Numbered from the stretch's first letter, positions 9,564 to 19,147 are shown. The stretch: 64,000 bases of DNA from an uncultured Prochlorococcus sp. (GCA_902564695.1 CACFCB010000003.1:1-64000); one strand, 5' to 3'. Notes: a model not told the origin generated them from the sequence alone. Numbers and translations are program-made.

Positions 9564-10070
9564 ATGAATGACAGCGACCAAATATCATTACCGGCCAGAA
9601 TTGAGGCGATACTTTACCTAAAAGGTAGGCCAACATCATCTAAAGAGATGGCTGAACTTCTTAACAAAGAGATTGATGAAGTAGAAAAAGCATTATGGGA
9701 ATTAAAAGCTGGATATGCTCAACGTGATACCGCATTAGAAATCAACGAAAGTAAAAATAATTACAGCTTGGAATTAAGACAAGGTCTTGGTGAATTAGTT
9801 CAAGATCTTTTACCTGCAGATTTATCTATTGCTACACTTAGAACCCTTGCTACTGTTGCATTAAAGAAAAAAATTCTCCAATCTGAATTGGTAGACCTAA
9901 GAGGATCAGGTGCGTACGATCACATAAAAGAACTTGTGAATAAGAATTTCCTAGAAAGAAGAAGGCAAAAGGATGGTCGATCTTTCTGGTTGACTCTTTC
10001 TGAAAAATTTCATCAAACATTTTCAGTATTACCTGAACCAAATCAAACAGATGATAAAAATGCTGCATAA
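9564..10070 (+). CDS. scpB: Segregation and condensation protein B
   Basis: 168 residues made of two winged-helix domains: the N-terminal LPARIEAILYLKGRPTS and the later TLRTLATVALKKKILQSELVDLRG, the ScpB signature. ScpB works with ScpA and SMC in chromosome compaction and segregation. The C-terminal tail is short compared with many ScpB proteins but normal for picocyanobacteria. It lies between ilvA and a YggT gene on the plus strand, with a 26-bp gap to the latter. Confidence 0.88.
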   Translation: MNDSDQISLPARIEAILYLKGRPTSSKEMAELLNKEIDEVEKALWELKAGYAQRDTALEINESKNNYSLELRQGLGELVQDLLPADLSIATLRTLATVALKKKILQSELVDLRGSGAYDHIKELVNKNFLERRRQKDGRSFWLTLSEKFHQTFSVLPEPNQTDDKNAA

Positions 10071-10096
10071 TATAAATTATCAACATTAAGTAAAAA

Positions 10097-10399
10097 ATGG
10101 GTTACGAAATTATTCCAACAATTCTGCTTGTATTACTTAAAACACTTGGAATTTATTCAACCATCCTAATCATTAGGGTATTGCTTACTTGGTTTCCAAA
10201 TCTTGATATGAGTAATCCTATACTTTTAAATTTGTGTGCCATTACTGATCCTTACCTAAATTTTTTTAGAGGAATTATCCCGCCTCTAGGAGGTTTAGAC
10301 CTATCTCCTATTCTAGCTTTTGTCGTAATTCGAGTTGTTCAAGGGATTCTTGGAAACGCAGCAGCATTAGCTATGGGCGGGTTCCAGATATATGGATAA
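10097..10399 (+). CDS. YggT/Ycf19 family membrane protein
   Basis: 100 residues with two hydrophobic helices flanking the conserved RVLLTWFPNLDMSNP and DPYLNFFRGIIPPLGGLDLSPI blocks that define the YggT (Ycf19, CCB3-like) family. Cyanobacterial and plastid members are implicated in membrane organisation, nucleoid distribution or cytochrome b6 haem attachment, depending on the paralogue. Which applies here cannot be decided. It follows scpB by 26 bp. Confidence 0.85.
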   Translation: MGYEIIPTILLVLLKTLGIYSTILIIRVLLTWFPNLDMSNPILLNLCAITDPYLNFFRGIIPPLGGLDLSPILAFVVIRVVQGILGNAAALAMGGFQIYG

Positions 10400-10406
10400 A
10401 CAAAGA

Positions 10407-10736
10407 TTAACGATTATCTCCACTGCCTTGAATTTTTCCTCTAATTTTTCGACTACTTAGTTTTTGCAAGTTTGAATTAGCGACATCTTCTAATTCATAA
10501 CCCAATTCACTCGCGAGTTGTGAGACATACCAAAGAACATCTCCAAGCTCAAATTTAATTGCTTCTTTACTTTCATTATCAAAAATTCCCTTCTTATCTC
10601 GTAAAATTTTTTTTACTTTGTCGGCAACCTCACCAGCTTCTCCAACAAGACCTAATGTTGGATAAATTGGGTTAATACCAACTTCAGGATAAAGAGCTGT
10701 CTTTCGAGACTCTCTTTGATAATGATTCAATTCCAT
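10407..10736 (-). CDS. MazG-like nucleotide pyrophosphohydrolase
   Basis: 109 residues with the all-alpha NTP pyrophosphatase motif: GLVGEAGEVADKVKK supplies the ExxE pair and ELGDVLWYV the downstream acidic pair, which coordinate Mg2+. This is the single-domain MazG type, which hydrolyses nucleoside triphosphates to monophosphates plus pyrophosphate. Similar short MazG proteins occur in cyanophages as well as picocyanobacterial hosts. It is convergent with the YggT gene (7-bp gap) and divergent from pyk. Confidence 0.85.
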   Translation of the reverse strand: MELNHYQRESRKTALYPEVGINPIYPTLGLVGEAGEVADKVKKILRDKKGIFDNESKEAIKFELGDVLWYVSQLASELGYELEDVANSNLQKLSSRKIRGKIQGSGDNR

Positions 10737-10815
10737 TTTTCTTTTTCTTGAAAAAACAAAGTTGACATTTTAAAGACATTTAGATGTTAGTTTTTTGTTA
10801 TCACAAGTCCTCTTA

Positions 10816-12273
10816 ATGACAATACTCGACCTAACTAGAAGGACCAAAATAGTGGCCACAATCGGCCCAGCAACTGAAAGCGCGTCCCAAATAACTAAAT
10901 TAGTTAAAGCAGGAGCTACGACTTTTCGACTAAACTTCAGTCACGGTGACCATGATGAACACGCTCAGAGAATAAAAACAATTAGAAAAGTTTCAGAGGA
11001 TCTAGGAATACACATAGGAATACTCCAAGATCTTCAAGGACCTAAAATCAGACTCGGTAGATTTAAAAATGGACCTGTTACTGTCAAAAACGGAGAAAAT
11101 TATATACTGACCTCAAAAAATATTGACTGTAATAGTGAACAAGCAAATGTTACTTACGAAAAATTAGCAGAGGAGGTATCAGTAGGAAATAGAATTTTAT
11201 TAGATGATGGAAGAGTAGAGATGAAAGTTGAAGAAGTAGATTTAAAAGAACAAAGATTACACTGTTCAATTACAGTAGGTGGAGTGCTTTCAAATAATAA
11301 AGGAGTTAACTTTCCTGATGTTCAATTATCAATTAGGGCATTAACAGATAAAGATAGAAAAGATCTCAAATTTGGATTAAATCAAGGTGTTGATTGGGTA
11401 GCACTTAGTTTTGTAAGAAATCCCTCAGATTTAATTGAAATCAAGGATTTAATCCGAAATCATGGTTTTGATACACCAGTAGTTGCAAAGATAGAAAAAT
11501 TTGAGGCAATAGATCAAATCGACTCTGTTTTAAAACTTTGCGATGGTGTAATGGTCGCGAGAGGAGATCTTGGAGTTGAGATGCCAGCTGAGGAAGTACC
11601 TTTATTACAAAAACAACTTATTAAAAAAGCAAATAGTTTAGGCATACCAATTATTACTGCCACTCAAATGCTTGATTCAATGGCCTCAAGTCCTAGACCA
11701 ACAAGAGCTGAAGTAAGCGATGTAGCTAATGCGATTCTTGATGGTACAGACGCCGTAATGCTTTCAAATGAGACTGCTGTAGGTGATTACCCAATTGAAG
11801 CTGTAGCGACAATGGCCACGATTGCCAAAAGAATTGAAAGAGATTATCCACAAAGAGCTTTAGAAAGTCATCTTCCTAGTACTATTCCAAATGCGATAAG
11901 CGCAGCAGTTAGTAGTATTGCTAGACAAATAAATGCAGCCGCAATAATTCCATTAACCAAAAGCGGTGCAACAGCAAAAAATGTTAGTAAATTTAGGCCT
12001 GCAACGCCAGTATTAGCAGTAACTAATGAGAAAAGTGTTGCAAGTACTCTTCAACTTGTTTGGGGAGTTACACCACTTTTAATAGAAAATCAAACAAGTA
12101 CATCAAAAACATTTGATGATGCAATGAATATGGCAAAGGCAATGAATATACTCAAACAAGGAGATCTTGTTGTTGAAACGGCTGGGACTTTATCTGGAGT
12201 AAGTGGATCAACAGATTTAGTAAAAGTTGGAATTGTTAGTTCATCAGATGAATCTGAAACACCCTTTATTTAA
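10816..12273 (+). CDS. pyk: Pyruvate kinase
   Basis: 485 residues from the ATG at 10816. A TTG at 10795 would add seven residues, but the conserved N-terminus RRTKIVATIGPATES lies right after the ATG. Landmarks are RLNFSHG, LQDLQGPKIRLG, the active-site VVAKIEKFEA lysine strand, MVARGDLGVEMP and the ITATQMLDSM helix. A C-terminal regulatory domain completes the chain; no extra PEP-utiliser domain is present. It converts phosphoenolpyruvate and ADP to pyruvate and ATP. The next gene starts 6 bp after the stop, suggesting cotranscription. Confidence 0.95.
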   Translation: MTILDLTRRTKIVATIGPATESASQITKLVKAGATTFRLNFSHGDHDEHAQRIKTIRKVSEDLGIHIGILQDLQGPKIRLGRFKNGPVTVKNGENYILTSKNIDCNSEQANVTYEKLAEEVSVGNRILLDDGRVEMKVEEVDLKEQRLHCSITVGGVLSNNKGVNFPDVQLSIRALTDKDRKDLKFGLNQGVDWVALSFVRNPSDLIEIKDLIRNHGFDTPVVAKIEKFEAIDQIDSVLKLCDGVMVARGDLGVEMPAEEVPLLQKQLIKKANSLGIPIITATQMLDSMASSPRPTRAEVSDVANAILDGTDAVMLSNETAVGDYPIEAVATMATIAKRIERDYPQRALESHLPSTIPNAISAAVSSIARQINAAAIIPLTKSGATAKNVSKFRPATPVLAVTNEKSVASTLQLVWGVTPLLIENQTSTSKTFDDAMNMAKAMNILKQGDLVVETAGTLSGVSGSTDLVKVGIVSSSDESETPFI

Positions 12274-12279
12274 AAGTCC

Positions 12280-13509
12280 ATGAAAAGAAAACTGCCATTA
12301 TCTGAAACTTCAGGAATGGCAATAAAGAATCTTAAATCTAATAAGTTCAGAAGCTTATTAACAATGCTGGGAATAGTAATTGGAAATGCCTCAGTAATAA
12401 CACTAGTAGGCGTAGGAAGAGGTGCACAAAACCTTGCTGAAAATCAATTGAGTAATTTAGGTGCAAATGTTTTATTTGTTGTTCCTGGAAATAATGACAC
12501 GAGAAGACGGGGCGTAGCCTTTCCAAAAAATCTTGTACTCAAAGACGCAATAGCAATAGAAAAACAAGTCCCAACTGTGAAAAGAGTAGCGCCACAAATC
12601 TCAACTAATGAAGTAATTCAAACAGGCTCAAAAAGTACAAGCAGCTCTATTTCCGGAATCACAAGTGATTTCTTAATTGTTAGAAGCTTCGAAATTGCAA
12701 AAGGACGTTTTATAAATGATCAAGATACCAAAGGAGCAAAAAATGTTGTTGTTATTGGACCTGATCTTGAAGAAAAGCTCTTCAATGAAAATCAAGGTTT
12801 AGGGAAAAAAATCAGAATAAAAGATCAGTCATTTGAAATAATAGGAGTAATGAAGCCTAAAGGAGCAGTATTTGGAAATAATCAAGATGAGAATGCATAT
12901 ATTCCAATTTCAACAATGGTAAGCAGGATCACTGGCAAAGATCCAACATATGGAATAAGCCTTAGTTTTATAAGCGTTGAAGCTATTAATGAAAAATCAA
13001 CAAAAGCGGCAAAATTTCAAATCACAAATTTATTACGACAAAGGCACAAAATCATAAGAGATGACGATTTTGCTGTTAGATCACAAAAAGATGCATTAAC
13101 AATAGTATCAACCATTACAGGTGGTTTGACATTAATGCTCGCTGCAATTGGTGGAATATCATTATTAGTAGGTGGCATAGGGATTATGAATATAATGCTA
13201 GTTTCTGTTAGTGAAAGGACAGAAGAAATAGGTCTAAGAAAGGCTTTAGGGGCAAGGCGTCTTGATATATCAACTCAATTCTTAATTGAATCTCTTGTGT
13301 TATCTAGCTTAGGTGGAATTGCTGGTACAGGTTTAGGTCTTACAACTGTAAAAATGGTTGCATTATTAACACCTCTACCTGCAACTATTGGTTTAGGGAC
13401 TGTGTTAATAACAGTTATTATTTCAGGTACTATAGGTCTAACATTTGGTGTCTTGCCGGCAAAAAGAGCTGCAAAATTAGATCCTATTACTGCTCTTCGA
13501 AGTCTTTAA
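12280..13509 (+). CDS. MacB/FtsX-type ABC transporter permease
   Basis: 409 residues. An N-terminal helix (LLTMLGIVIGNASVITLV) is followed by a long periplasmic MacB-PCD domain, then three C-terminal helices in an FtsX domain with SVSERTEEIGLRKALGARR, the usual coupling motif. Such permeases act with a separate ATPase and often a membrane-fusion protein to drive efflux or lipoprotein and peptide export. No ATPase gene is adjacent, so the partner is encoded elsewhere. It follows pyk by 6 bp. Confidence 0.88.
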   Translation: MKRKLPLSETSGMAIKNLKSNKFRSLLTMLGIVIGNASVITLVGVGRGAQNLAENQLSNLGANVLFVVPGNNDTRRRGVAFPKNLVLKDAIAIEKQVPTVKRVAPQISTNEVIQTGSKSTSSSISGITSDFLIVRSFEIAKGRFINDQDTKGAKNVVVIGPDLEEKLFNENQGLGKKIRIKDQSFEIIGVMKPKGAVFGNNQDENAYIPISTMVSRITGKDPTYGISLSFISVEAINEKSTKAAKFQITNLLRQRHKIIRDDDFAVRSQKDALTIVSTITGGLTLMLAAIGGISLLVGGIGIMNIMLVSVSERTEEIGLRKALGARRLDISTQFLIESLVLSSLGGIAGTGLGLTTVKMVALLTPLPATIGLGTVLITVIISGTIGLTFGVLPAKRAAKLDPITALRSL

Positions 13510-13606
13510 ATACCATAAACAAAATATATATTTCCAGAACAAATCACTAAATAATAATTATAGTTTGTCAATATTTTATGAAAAAGAGGCGGTCATAGAT
13601 CAACGG

Positions 13607-13653
13607 AAAGGGGCATTTCCCCTTTAGAATCTCACAAAAAGATCAAAGGGACC
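13607..13653 (+). promoter_or_regulatory. ftsH leader hairpin with alternative pairing to the ribosome-binding site
   Basis: A perfect 7-bp stem, AAAGGGG (13607-13613) with CCCCTTT (13619-13625) and a 5-base loop, lies 28 bases before the ftsH ATG. No T tract follows, so it is not a terminator. The purine-rich ribosome-binding site AAAGGG at 13645-13650 repeats the left arm, so CCCTTT could pair with either copy. One fold frees the ribosome-binding site and the other hides it. A regulatory role is inferred from base pairing only. Confidence 0.45.
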
Positions 13654-15576
13654 ATGGATAAAAAGTGGAAAGTTTTAGCTTTGTGGGTACTTCCGATAGC
13701 AATTGTTATTTTAATAACATGGCAAATACTTGGATCATCAACTAACACTCGAGTTAGTCAGGCAAGTAATGCAGCAACAAATAGAAATGCTCCAGTAGCC
13801 AAAATTAGTTACGGAAGATTTCTCGATTATTTAAAAACTGGGAGAGTTACATCAGTCGACATTTATGAAGGAGGAAGAAATGCAATAGTTGAATCAGTAG
13901 ATCCTGAAATTGATAATAGAGTTCAACGCTTAAGAGTTGATCTCCCAGGTCTGGCACCTGAGTTGATTTCTTCGCTCAAAGATGAAGGCATAAGTTTTGA
14001 TATACATCCTCCAAAAACAGCACCAGCAGGAATTGGAATACTTGGAAATCTCCTTTTTCCGTTAATACTTATTGGAGGTCTAATTTTACTTTCAAGAAGA
14101 TCTAACTCAATGCCTGGTGGCCCTGGTCAAGCTATGCAATTTGGAAAAACCAAAGCAAGATTCGCAATGGAAGCTGAGACAGGTGTGAAATTCGATGATG
14201 TAGCAGGAGTAAATGAAGCTAAGCAAGATTTAGAAGAGGTCGTTACTTTTTTAAAACAACCAGAGAGATTCACTTCTGTTGGCGCTCAAATACCAAGAGG
14301 TGTGCTTTTAGTCGGACCTCCAGGAACAGGTAAAACACTCCTAGCAAAAGCTATTGCTGGAGAAGCAGGTGTTCCTTTCTTTTCACTTTCAGGTTCTGAA
14401 TTTGTAGAAATGTTTGTTGGTGTCGGAGCTAGTCGTGTTAGAGATCTTTTTAAAAGAGCAAAGGAAAATAGCCCTTGTTTGATTTTCATTGATGAAATTG
14501 ACGCTGTTGGTAGACAAAGGGGTGCAGGTATAGGAGGTGGAAATGACGAAAGAGAGCAAACTCTCAATCAGTTACTTACTGAAATGGATGGCTTCGAAGG
14601 AAATAGCGGAATTATTATAATTGCGGCTACAAACAGACCTGATGTTCTAGATTCAGCTTTAATGAGACCTGGAAGATTTGATAGGCAGGTAACTGTTGAC
14701 GCGCCTGACATATCAGGAAGATTATCAATACTTAAAGTTCATTCAAGAAATAAAAAATTAGAAGATGATCTGACCTTAGAAAGTATTGCTAGAAGAACTC
14801 CAGGTTTTACAGGGGCAGATCTTGCAAATCTACTAAATGAAGCAGCAATTCTTACTGCAAGAAGAAGAAAGAATCATATAGGTCTTTCAGAAATTGATGA
14901 TGCAGTTGATCGAATTATTGCAGGAATGGAAGGTCAACCACTTGTTGATGGAAGAAGCAAAAGGCTTATTGCTTATCACGAGGTTGGTCATGCATTGGTA
15001 GGCTCCCTTGTTAAAGCTCATGATCCTGTCCAAAAAGTAACGGTCATACCAAGAGGTCAAGCGAAAGGACTTACATGGTTCTCACCTGATGATGATCAAA
15101 TGTTAATTAGTAGAGCACAATTAAAAGCAAGAATAATGGGCGCACTAGGTGGAAGAGCTGCAGAAGACATTGTTTTTGGTAGAGAAGAAGTAACAACAGG
15201 AGCAGGAGGCGATGTACAACAGGTAGCCTCTATGGCACGTCAAATGGTTACTAGATTTGGGATGAGCAGTCTTGGTCCTGTCTCCCTAGAAGGAGATAGT
15301 CAAGAAGTTTTCGTAGGAAGAAGTCTTATGAATACATCTGATATCTCAGACGAGATTTCAAAACAGATTGATGAACAGGTCAGAAATATAGTTAAACAAT
15401 GCTACGAAGAAACACTTGAATTAGTTTCAATAAATAGATCTGCAATGGATAAATTAGTTGAAATTTTAATCGAAAAAGAAACTATGGACGGCGAAGAATT
15501 TTGCAAGATTTTATCAACTTATACTGAAATTCCCAAAAAAGATAGATTTATTCCTGTTCTACAAGACCCTAAATAA
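13654..15576 (+). CDS. ftsH: ATP-dependent zinc metalloprotease FtsH
   Basis: 640 residues. Two membrane helices (about 7-27 and 128-147) bracket a lumenal or periplasmic domain. The AAA+ module has Walker A GPPGTGKT (221-228), Walker B LIFIDEID, and the second region of homology ending RPGRFDRQV. The M41 peptidase has HEVGH (442-446), the Val variant common in cyanobacterial FtsH. FtsH hexamers extract and degrade damaged membrane proteins, notably photodamaged D1 of photosystem II. It is convergent with clpP, 15 bp apart. The leader carries a hairpin that may regulate translation. Confidence 0.96.
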   Translation: MDKKWKVLALWVLPIAIVILITWQILGSSTNTRVSQASNAATNRNAPVAKISYGRFLDYLKTGRVTSVDIYEGGRNAIVESVDPEIDNRVQRLRVDLPGLAPELISSLKDEGISFDIHPPKTAPAGIGILGNLLFPLILIGGLILLSRRSNSMPGGPGQAMQFGKTKARFAMEAETGVKFDDVAGVNEAKQDLEEVVTFLKQPERFTSVGAQIPRGVLLVGPPGTGKTLLAKAIAGEAGVPFFSLSGSEFVEMFVGVGASRVRDLFKRAKENSPCLIFIDEIDAVGRQRGAGIGGGNDEREQTLNQLLTEMDGFEGNSGIIIIAATNRPDVLDSALMRPGRFDRQVTVDAPDISGRLSILKVHSRNKKLEDDLTLESIARRTPGFTGADLANLLNEAAILTARRRKNHIGLSEIDDAVDRIIAGMEGQPLVDGRSKRLIAYHEVGHALVGSLVKAHDPVQKVTVIPRGQAKGLTWFSPDDDQMLISRAQLKARIMGALGGRAAEDIVFGREEVTTGAGGDVQQVASMARQMVTRFGMSSLGPVSLEGDSQEVFVGRSLMNTSDISDEISKQIDEQVRNIVKQCYEETLELVSINRSAMDKLVEILIEKETMDGEEFCKILSTYTEIPKKDRFIPVLQDPK

Positions 15577-15591
15577 ATAAAAATATTTCAA

Positions 15592-16182
15592 TCAGACTGA
15601 GTTTATTGGTCTTTTATTAAAGACATTATCAATAATTCCATATTCAACTGCTTCAGATGGAGACATATAAAAATCTCTATCCGTATCTTCTTTTATTCTT
15701 TCAATAGGCTGACCCGTCCTATCTGATAATTCGTTGTTGAGTTTGTCCTTAATGAAAAGTATTTCATCAGCTTGAATCCTTATATCACTAGCTTGACCTC
15801 TGGCTCCTCCCAAAGGTTGATGAATCATTATTCTTGAATGAAGTAAGCTACTTCTTTTTCCTTTGGCTCCCGCGCAAAGAAGAAAAGCTCCCATACTTGC
15901 TGCGAGTCCGACGCAAACAGTATGCACATCAGGCTTTACATGTTGCATCGTGTCAAAGATGCCAAGCCCATCATAAACTGAACCCCCTGGCGAATTTATA
16001 TATAAAAAAATGTCTTTTTCTGGATCATCAGCTTCTAGAAAAAGAAGTTGAGCAACAATTCGGTTGGCAGAATCGCTAGTTACTGGTTCGCCCAAAAAAA
16101 CTATTCTTTCTCTTAAAAGCCTTGAATAGATATCAAAGGCTCTTTCTCCTCTTCCAGATTCTTCAATAACTATGGGAATCAT
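15592..16182 (-). CDS. clpP: ATP-dependent Clp protease proteolytic subunit
   Basis: 196 residues with the serine-protease triad visible: Ser96 in GLAASMGAF, His121 in MIHQPLGG and Asp170 in [10 protein letters not shown], plus the [11 protein letters not shown] oxyanion strand. ClpP forms a tetradecameric chamber fed by ClpC or ClpX. This is one of several clpP paralogues expected in a cyanobacterium; the catalytic residues are intact, so it is not the inactive ClpR type. It is divergent from thf1. Confidence 0.95.
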   Translation of the reverse strand: MIPIVIEESGRGERAFDIYSRLLRERIVFLGEPVTSDSANRIVAQLLFLEADDPEKDIFLYINSPGGSVYDGLGIFDTMQHVKPDVHTVCVGLAASMGAFLLCAGAKGKRSSLLHSRIMIHQPLGGARGQASDIRIQADEILFIKDKLNNELSDRTGQPIERIKEDTDRDFYMSPSEAVEYGIIDNVFNKRPINSV

Positions 16183-16261
16183 TAAACGATGGTGAAGGTC
16201 GGTTTTCTAGATCCTAGCCAAGACACAGGGTGAGCTATGGTCTCTTAAGAATTAACTAGGT

Positions 16262-16876
16262 TTGGCATTGAGCGTTAGAGCAACAATTTCAGACAGTAAA
16301 TCTGACTTCCATAAGGAATTTCCCTATGTTATCCCACCAATTTATAGAAAGTTGGCAGATGAACTCTTGGTGGAATTACACTTATTGAGTCATCAAGAAA
16401 GTTTCAGTAACAATCTTGTTTTTTCTACAGGTTTAAAAGAAATTTATGAAAAATTTACAAATGGATATGAACCAAATGAACACATAAGTAAACTCTTTAA
16501 TGCAATTTGCAATTGCAATGGATTCAATCCTAGTGAGATAAATTCAATGTCAGAACAATTATCAAGTAAAGTCAAAACACTTACAAAAGAAACACTAGAT
16601 AGTTATATGCAAGTAATTAAGGATAAAATAAAAGACAAAGATTATTACAGTCGCATAAATGCAATTGGGATTTATAAATTAGTATCTCAATTAACATATA
16701 TTGATGATTCAGATATCAAAGAAATAGAAAATGAAACACATAAAATTTCAGATATCCTTGGATATCAATACTCAAGAGTAGAAAAAGATATTAGCTTATA
16801 TAAATCTAATATTGATAAAATGCGCCAAGCTTTAGAAATAATTGCCTTGAACAGTACTTCCAAAAATAATAAATAA
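16262..16876 (+). CDS. thf1: Thylakoid formation protein Thf1/Psb29
   Basis: 204 residues, largely helical, with the family opening [17 protein letters not shown] and [20 protein letters not shown]. The protein is needed for photosystem II repair and stabilises thylakoid FtsH complexes in cyanobacteria and chloroplasts. No ATG precedes the conserved N-terminus, so the start is TTG at 16262 (a second TTG is at 16268). It is notable that ftsH and clpP lie just upstream, giving a photosystem-repair neighbourhood. Confidence 0.92.
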   Translation: MALSVRATISDSKSDFHKEFPYVIPPIYRKLADELLVELHLLSHQESFSNNLVFSTGLKEIYEKFTNGYEPNEHISKLFNAICNCNGFNPSEINSMSEQLSSKVKTLTKETLDSYMQVIKDKIKDKDYYSRINAIGIYKLVSQLTYIDDSDIKEIENETHKISDILGYQYSRVEKDISLYKSNIDKMRQALEIIALNSTSKNNK

Positions 16877-16877
16877 T

Positions 16878-17000
16878 TTATTTTCGTTTCTTATCTTTCC
16901 AGTCTATATAGCTAATATAAATTATACCTATTGTTATAAAAGACAATAGAAAAATCGATACAAACGAAAGAAAACTATAGAAAGAAAAATCTATAGGCAT
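16878..17000 (-). CDS. Small single-span membrane protein, 40 aa
   Basis: A 40-residue frame starting MPIDFSFYSFLSFVS, with one long hydrophobic helix and a basic, charged tail (DWKDKKRK). It follows petN by 8 bp on the same strand, so the two are probably cotranscribed. I do not recognise the family. The positively charged C-terminus predicts a cytosolic or stromal tail. The reading frame is clean and fits the space exactly between petN and the convergent thf1 stop. Confidence 0.55.
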   Translation of the reverse strand: MPIDFSFYSFLSFVSIFLLSFITIGIIYISYIDWKDKKRK

Positions 17001-17008
17001 TACAACAC

Positions 17009-17110
17009 CTAAATATCAATAGATCCATCACCATTTCTGCCCCATACAACCATAGCTATAGAGAAACTAAAAATTGCAGCCAAAGAAGCCCAACCCAAAG
17101 TAAATAACAT
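17009..17110 (-). CDS. petN: Cytochrome b6f complex subunit PetN
   Basis: 33 residues, [14 protein letters not shown] followed by [16 protein letters not shown], a near-perfect PetN. It is a single thylakoid helix required for stability of the cytochrome b6f complex, which passes electrons from plastoquinol to plastocyanin. The length is exactly that of the family. It is divergent from the DUF2103 gene and lies near thf1. Such a short gene is easily missed by automated callers. Confidence 0.95.
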   Translation of the reverse strand: MLFTLGWASLAAIFSFSIAMVVWGRNGDGSIDI

Positions 17111-17221
17111 AATCAACATTCATTTGTAAAATTATAACTTATCAAAACGGGAAAATTGAAGAAATCAAACACTTTTCGAAAGTAACTTAAAAATTTAAAA
17201 TATCAAGAAAATATTCATCAA

Positions 17222-17521
17222 ATGGGAAGGCTTGTAAAAAACCACAGCACAAATATCGATGGTTTGATTAAGTGGTTGCAAAAGATCGCTGAAAACAAAG
17301 AAATAAAAACAGTTACTCCTGCCGCTTTGTCAAAAACCAATGGAAAGGGTGAAAAATTAGTTCTTAAAATTACAATAAAGACTAAAGAGGGATTTAAACT
17401 TCTAGCAAGAAAAGGGAAACTAGTACAAGAAGTTTTTATAGTAACCAACCTTGATAAAATTCTAATTAAAAAATTAATTGAAAAAACTAATCCTTATGCT
17501 TCTCGGAAAAAGTGTAGTTAA
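17222..17521 (+). CDS. DUF2103 protein
   Basis: 99 residues starting MGRLVKNHSTNIDGLIKWL, with GEKLVLKITIKTKEGFKLLARKGK and a QEVFIVT strand, matching the small cyanobacterial DUF2103 family, described as predicted metal-binding. Histidine is limited to the N-terminal NHS motif, so metal binding is not obvious. Its last 35 bp overlap a convergent small ORF on the other strand. Confidence 0.8.
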   Translation: MGRLVKNHSTNIDGLIKWLQKIAENKEIKTVTPAALSKTNGKGEKLVLKITIKTKEGFKLLARKGKLVQEVFIVTNLDKILIKKLIEKTNPYASRKKCS

Positions 17522-17675
17522 TAGATGATACATTTTGATAATATCTATCTTTGTATTGCTGAGAAACAGATTCAGATAATTCTCGGATAATATCCTCTTT
17601 GATCATATTCATAGCGGAATCTATTTCAAATAAATTATCTTGCATAAAATAAGTAGATTTAAAGAATATTTTCAT
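17487..17675 (-). CDS. Hypothetical protein, 62 aa
   Basis: A 62-residue frame, acidic to neutral and probably helical (IDSAMNMIKEDIIRELSESVSQ). No family is recognised. It overlaps the end of the DUF2103 gene by 35 bp on the opposite strand. The soluble, well-balanced composition favours a real small gene over chance in AT-rich DNA, but support is limited. Confidence 0.4.
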   Translation of the reverse strand: MKIFFKSTYFMQDNLFEIDSAMNMIKEDIIRELSESVSQQYKDRYYQNVSSINYTFSEKHKD

Positions 17676-17840
17676 TAATTTTAGTTATATTTACTATAAG
17701 TGGGTTGAAATTTAACAAAAAATTCCGATTCATAGACAATTATTTTAAATATATATTTTAATTTATAAGAAAATATATAACTCCAAAAAGGATAATAGAA
17801 AATCTGAAATTGTTTATATAATAAAATAGATTTCTAGCTC

Positions 17841-18242
17841 TTATTTAAGACAAAAATCATTCAATATATTTAATTCAAATGTAAAAAAAGGTTTAAACCA
17901 GCCCTTCCAGTTAACCGTATCCTTAATATTAAAAATAGATTCATTACAATTTATAGCTAAAAATAATGGTTTATAATCAATATTCAAAATTGGAATAAAA
18001 ATAATTCCAGAGTATTGCTGAAGATTATTAATGTCTAATATCAAAGGACCATAAGACTTAAGAATAGGATAATTTTTTACAAAATCATTATTAACTATAT
18101 TACTAGAAATATAATTATACGATGAAGAGGGGCTTGATACTTTTGGTTGGGTAATTGCTGAATTAAGTTTATACGAACTTAATGGCAATAGCAAAAGAAG
18201 TAATTCTGCAATAAATATTGAAATTAAGTAACCCAATTTCAT
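17841..18242 (-). CDS. Hypothetical secreted or membrane-anchored protein
   Basis: 133 residues. The N-terminal segment MKLGYLISIFIAELLLLLLP is a strong hydrophobic leader (signal peptide or anchor), followed by a polar Ser-rich stretch and a mixed globular part containing NWKGWFKPFFTFELN. The overall shape, a short hydrophobic N-terminus then a small globular domain, resembles minor pseudopilins, but no prepilin cleavage motif is evident. It is separated from its neighbours by AT-rich gaps. 17676-17840 holds no gene I can support. Confidence 0.6.
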   Translation of the reverse strand: MKLGYLISIFIAELLLLLLPLSSYKLNSAITQPKVSSPSSSYNYISSNIVNNDFVKNYPILKSYGPLILDINNLQQYSGIIFIPILNIDYKPLFLAINCNESIFNIKDTVNWKGWFKPFFTFELNILNDFCLK

Positions 18243-18304
18243 AATTGAGGATTTATAATCTTATAAAGGTATGAAATATGAAATTAAAAGAAAATGATTT
18301 ATAC

Positions 18305-18574
18305 CTATAATTCATATTCACTTTTAAATTTATCAAGATTAGATAAATAAAGTTGATAAAGACTATTTGTCTCATCATTAAAACCTAACTGATTGTACAT
18401 TTGATCAAGAGACATATAGGAACTCATTACTGGTAAAAAAGCAGATTTATATTCTTCCTGAATTTCCTCTTCATCAATATCATGAATAATTGCTGTAATT
18501 AATTCAACCTGTTTCTTTGCAAGAGAAATGTTTTTTTCTAGTTCAGGACTTAGCTTACGTCTTCTTTTAGCCAT
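18305..18574 (-). CDS. Hypothetical protein, small helical, 89 aa
   Basis: From the ATG at 18574 the protein begins MAKRRRKLSPELEKNI; a GTG at 18592 would add six residues. It is basic at the start, then acidic and helical (HDIDEEEIQEEYKSAF), without membrane spans. I do not recognise the family; it is probably a picocyanobacterial conserved hypothetical. It is divergent from the 114-aa membrane protein gene. The 224-bp gap between them contains only a doubtful short frame. Confidence 0.6.
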   Translation of the reverse strand: MAKRRRKLSPELEKNISLAKKQVELITAIIHDIDEEEIQEEYKSAFLPVMSSYMSLDQMYNQLGFNDETNSLYQLYLSNLDKFKSEYEL

Positions 18575-18798
18575 TGAATTCACTACATCCACAAAAATAA
18601 TACACTATCTATAATCTAAAAATCAATCAACGGAACGTAGCAATCGCAAAAACATGAGATTAAGAGTAAATACTCATAATACACGCAATAGAGTGTTCCA
18701 TTTAAACAAATATAGGATATATTTTAATTGGTACAATATCGATACGATAAAAGCCAAACACCTTTTTAAAGATGGGCAATCTTATCTAACTATCTCTA

Positions 18799-19143
18799 AT
18801 GAAAAGTAATTCAGATAAAAATCAAACAAAACTTCCATGGTGGGTTGAACTCTTATTTGTTCAAATTGGATTACCTGACTCTTGGCTTGCTAAATATCTA
18901 AAAAAGAAGAAACAAACTTATAATTTTATTTCAGATAATAAAAAATATATTTTTTATTACTCGTTAATAATTGCTGGAATATTTTACATATATCCAATTG
19001 TTAGGTATACAGCATCAAGCTCATCATGTATAGATAAAACCACTAAGTATTTAAAAACAATTAAGATCAATAATCAACAAATAAAAATGGATATAAATTC
19101 AGTTGCAGTTGGATATTGTCACGGCGGGAAATTACCAGATTGA
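18799..19143 (+). CDS. Hypothetical single-span membrane protein, 114 aa
   Basis: 114 residues. A cytosolic N-terminus with LPWWVELLFVQIGLPDSWLAKYL (amphipathic) leads into one clear membrane helix (about 51-68), then a Ser-rich outer segment and a C-terminal domain with two Cys (SSSCIDKTT and VGYCHGG) that could form a disulfide. The family is not recognised. It is convergent with a 46-aa gene only 4 bp downstream. Confidence 0.6.
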   Translation: MKSNSDKNQTKLPWWVELLFVQIGLPDSWLAKYLKKKKQTYNFISDNKKYIFYYSLIIAGIFYIYPIVRYTASSSSCIDKTTKYLKTIKINNQQIKMDINSVAVGYCHGGKLPD

Positions 19144-19147
19144 TTAC

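Noticed and set aside
10795-10815. An upstream TTG start for pyruvate kinase.
   Set aside because: It would add seven residues before the conserved N-terminus; the ATG at 10816 suits the family better.
17487-18592. The minus-strand small genes as a degraded larger gene.
   Set aside because: Their compositions differ and no family match links them; they read as separate short proteins rather than fragments.
18654-18809. A 51-aa plus-strand frame starting MRLRVNTHN and overlapping the start of the 114-aa membrane protein gene by 11 bp.
   Set aside because: Its composition is unremarkable, it overlaps a better gene and I see no ribosome-binding site. It may be chance, so it is not listed as a gene.
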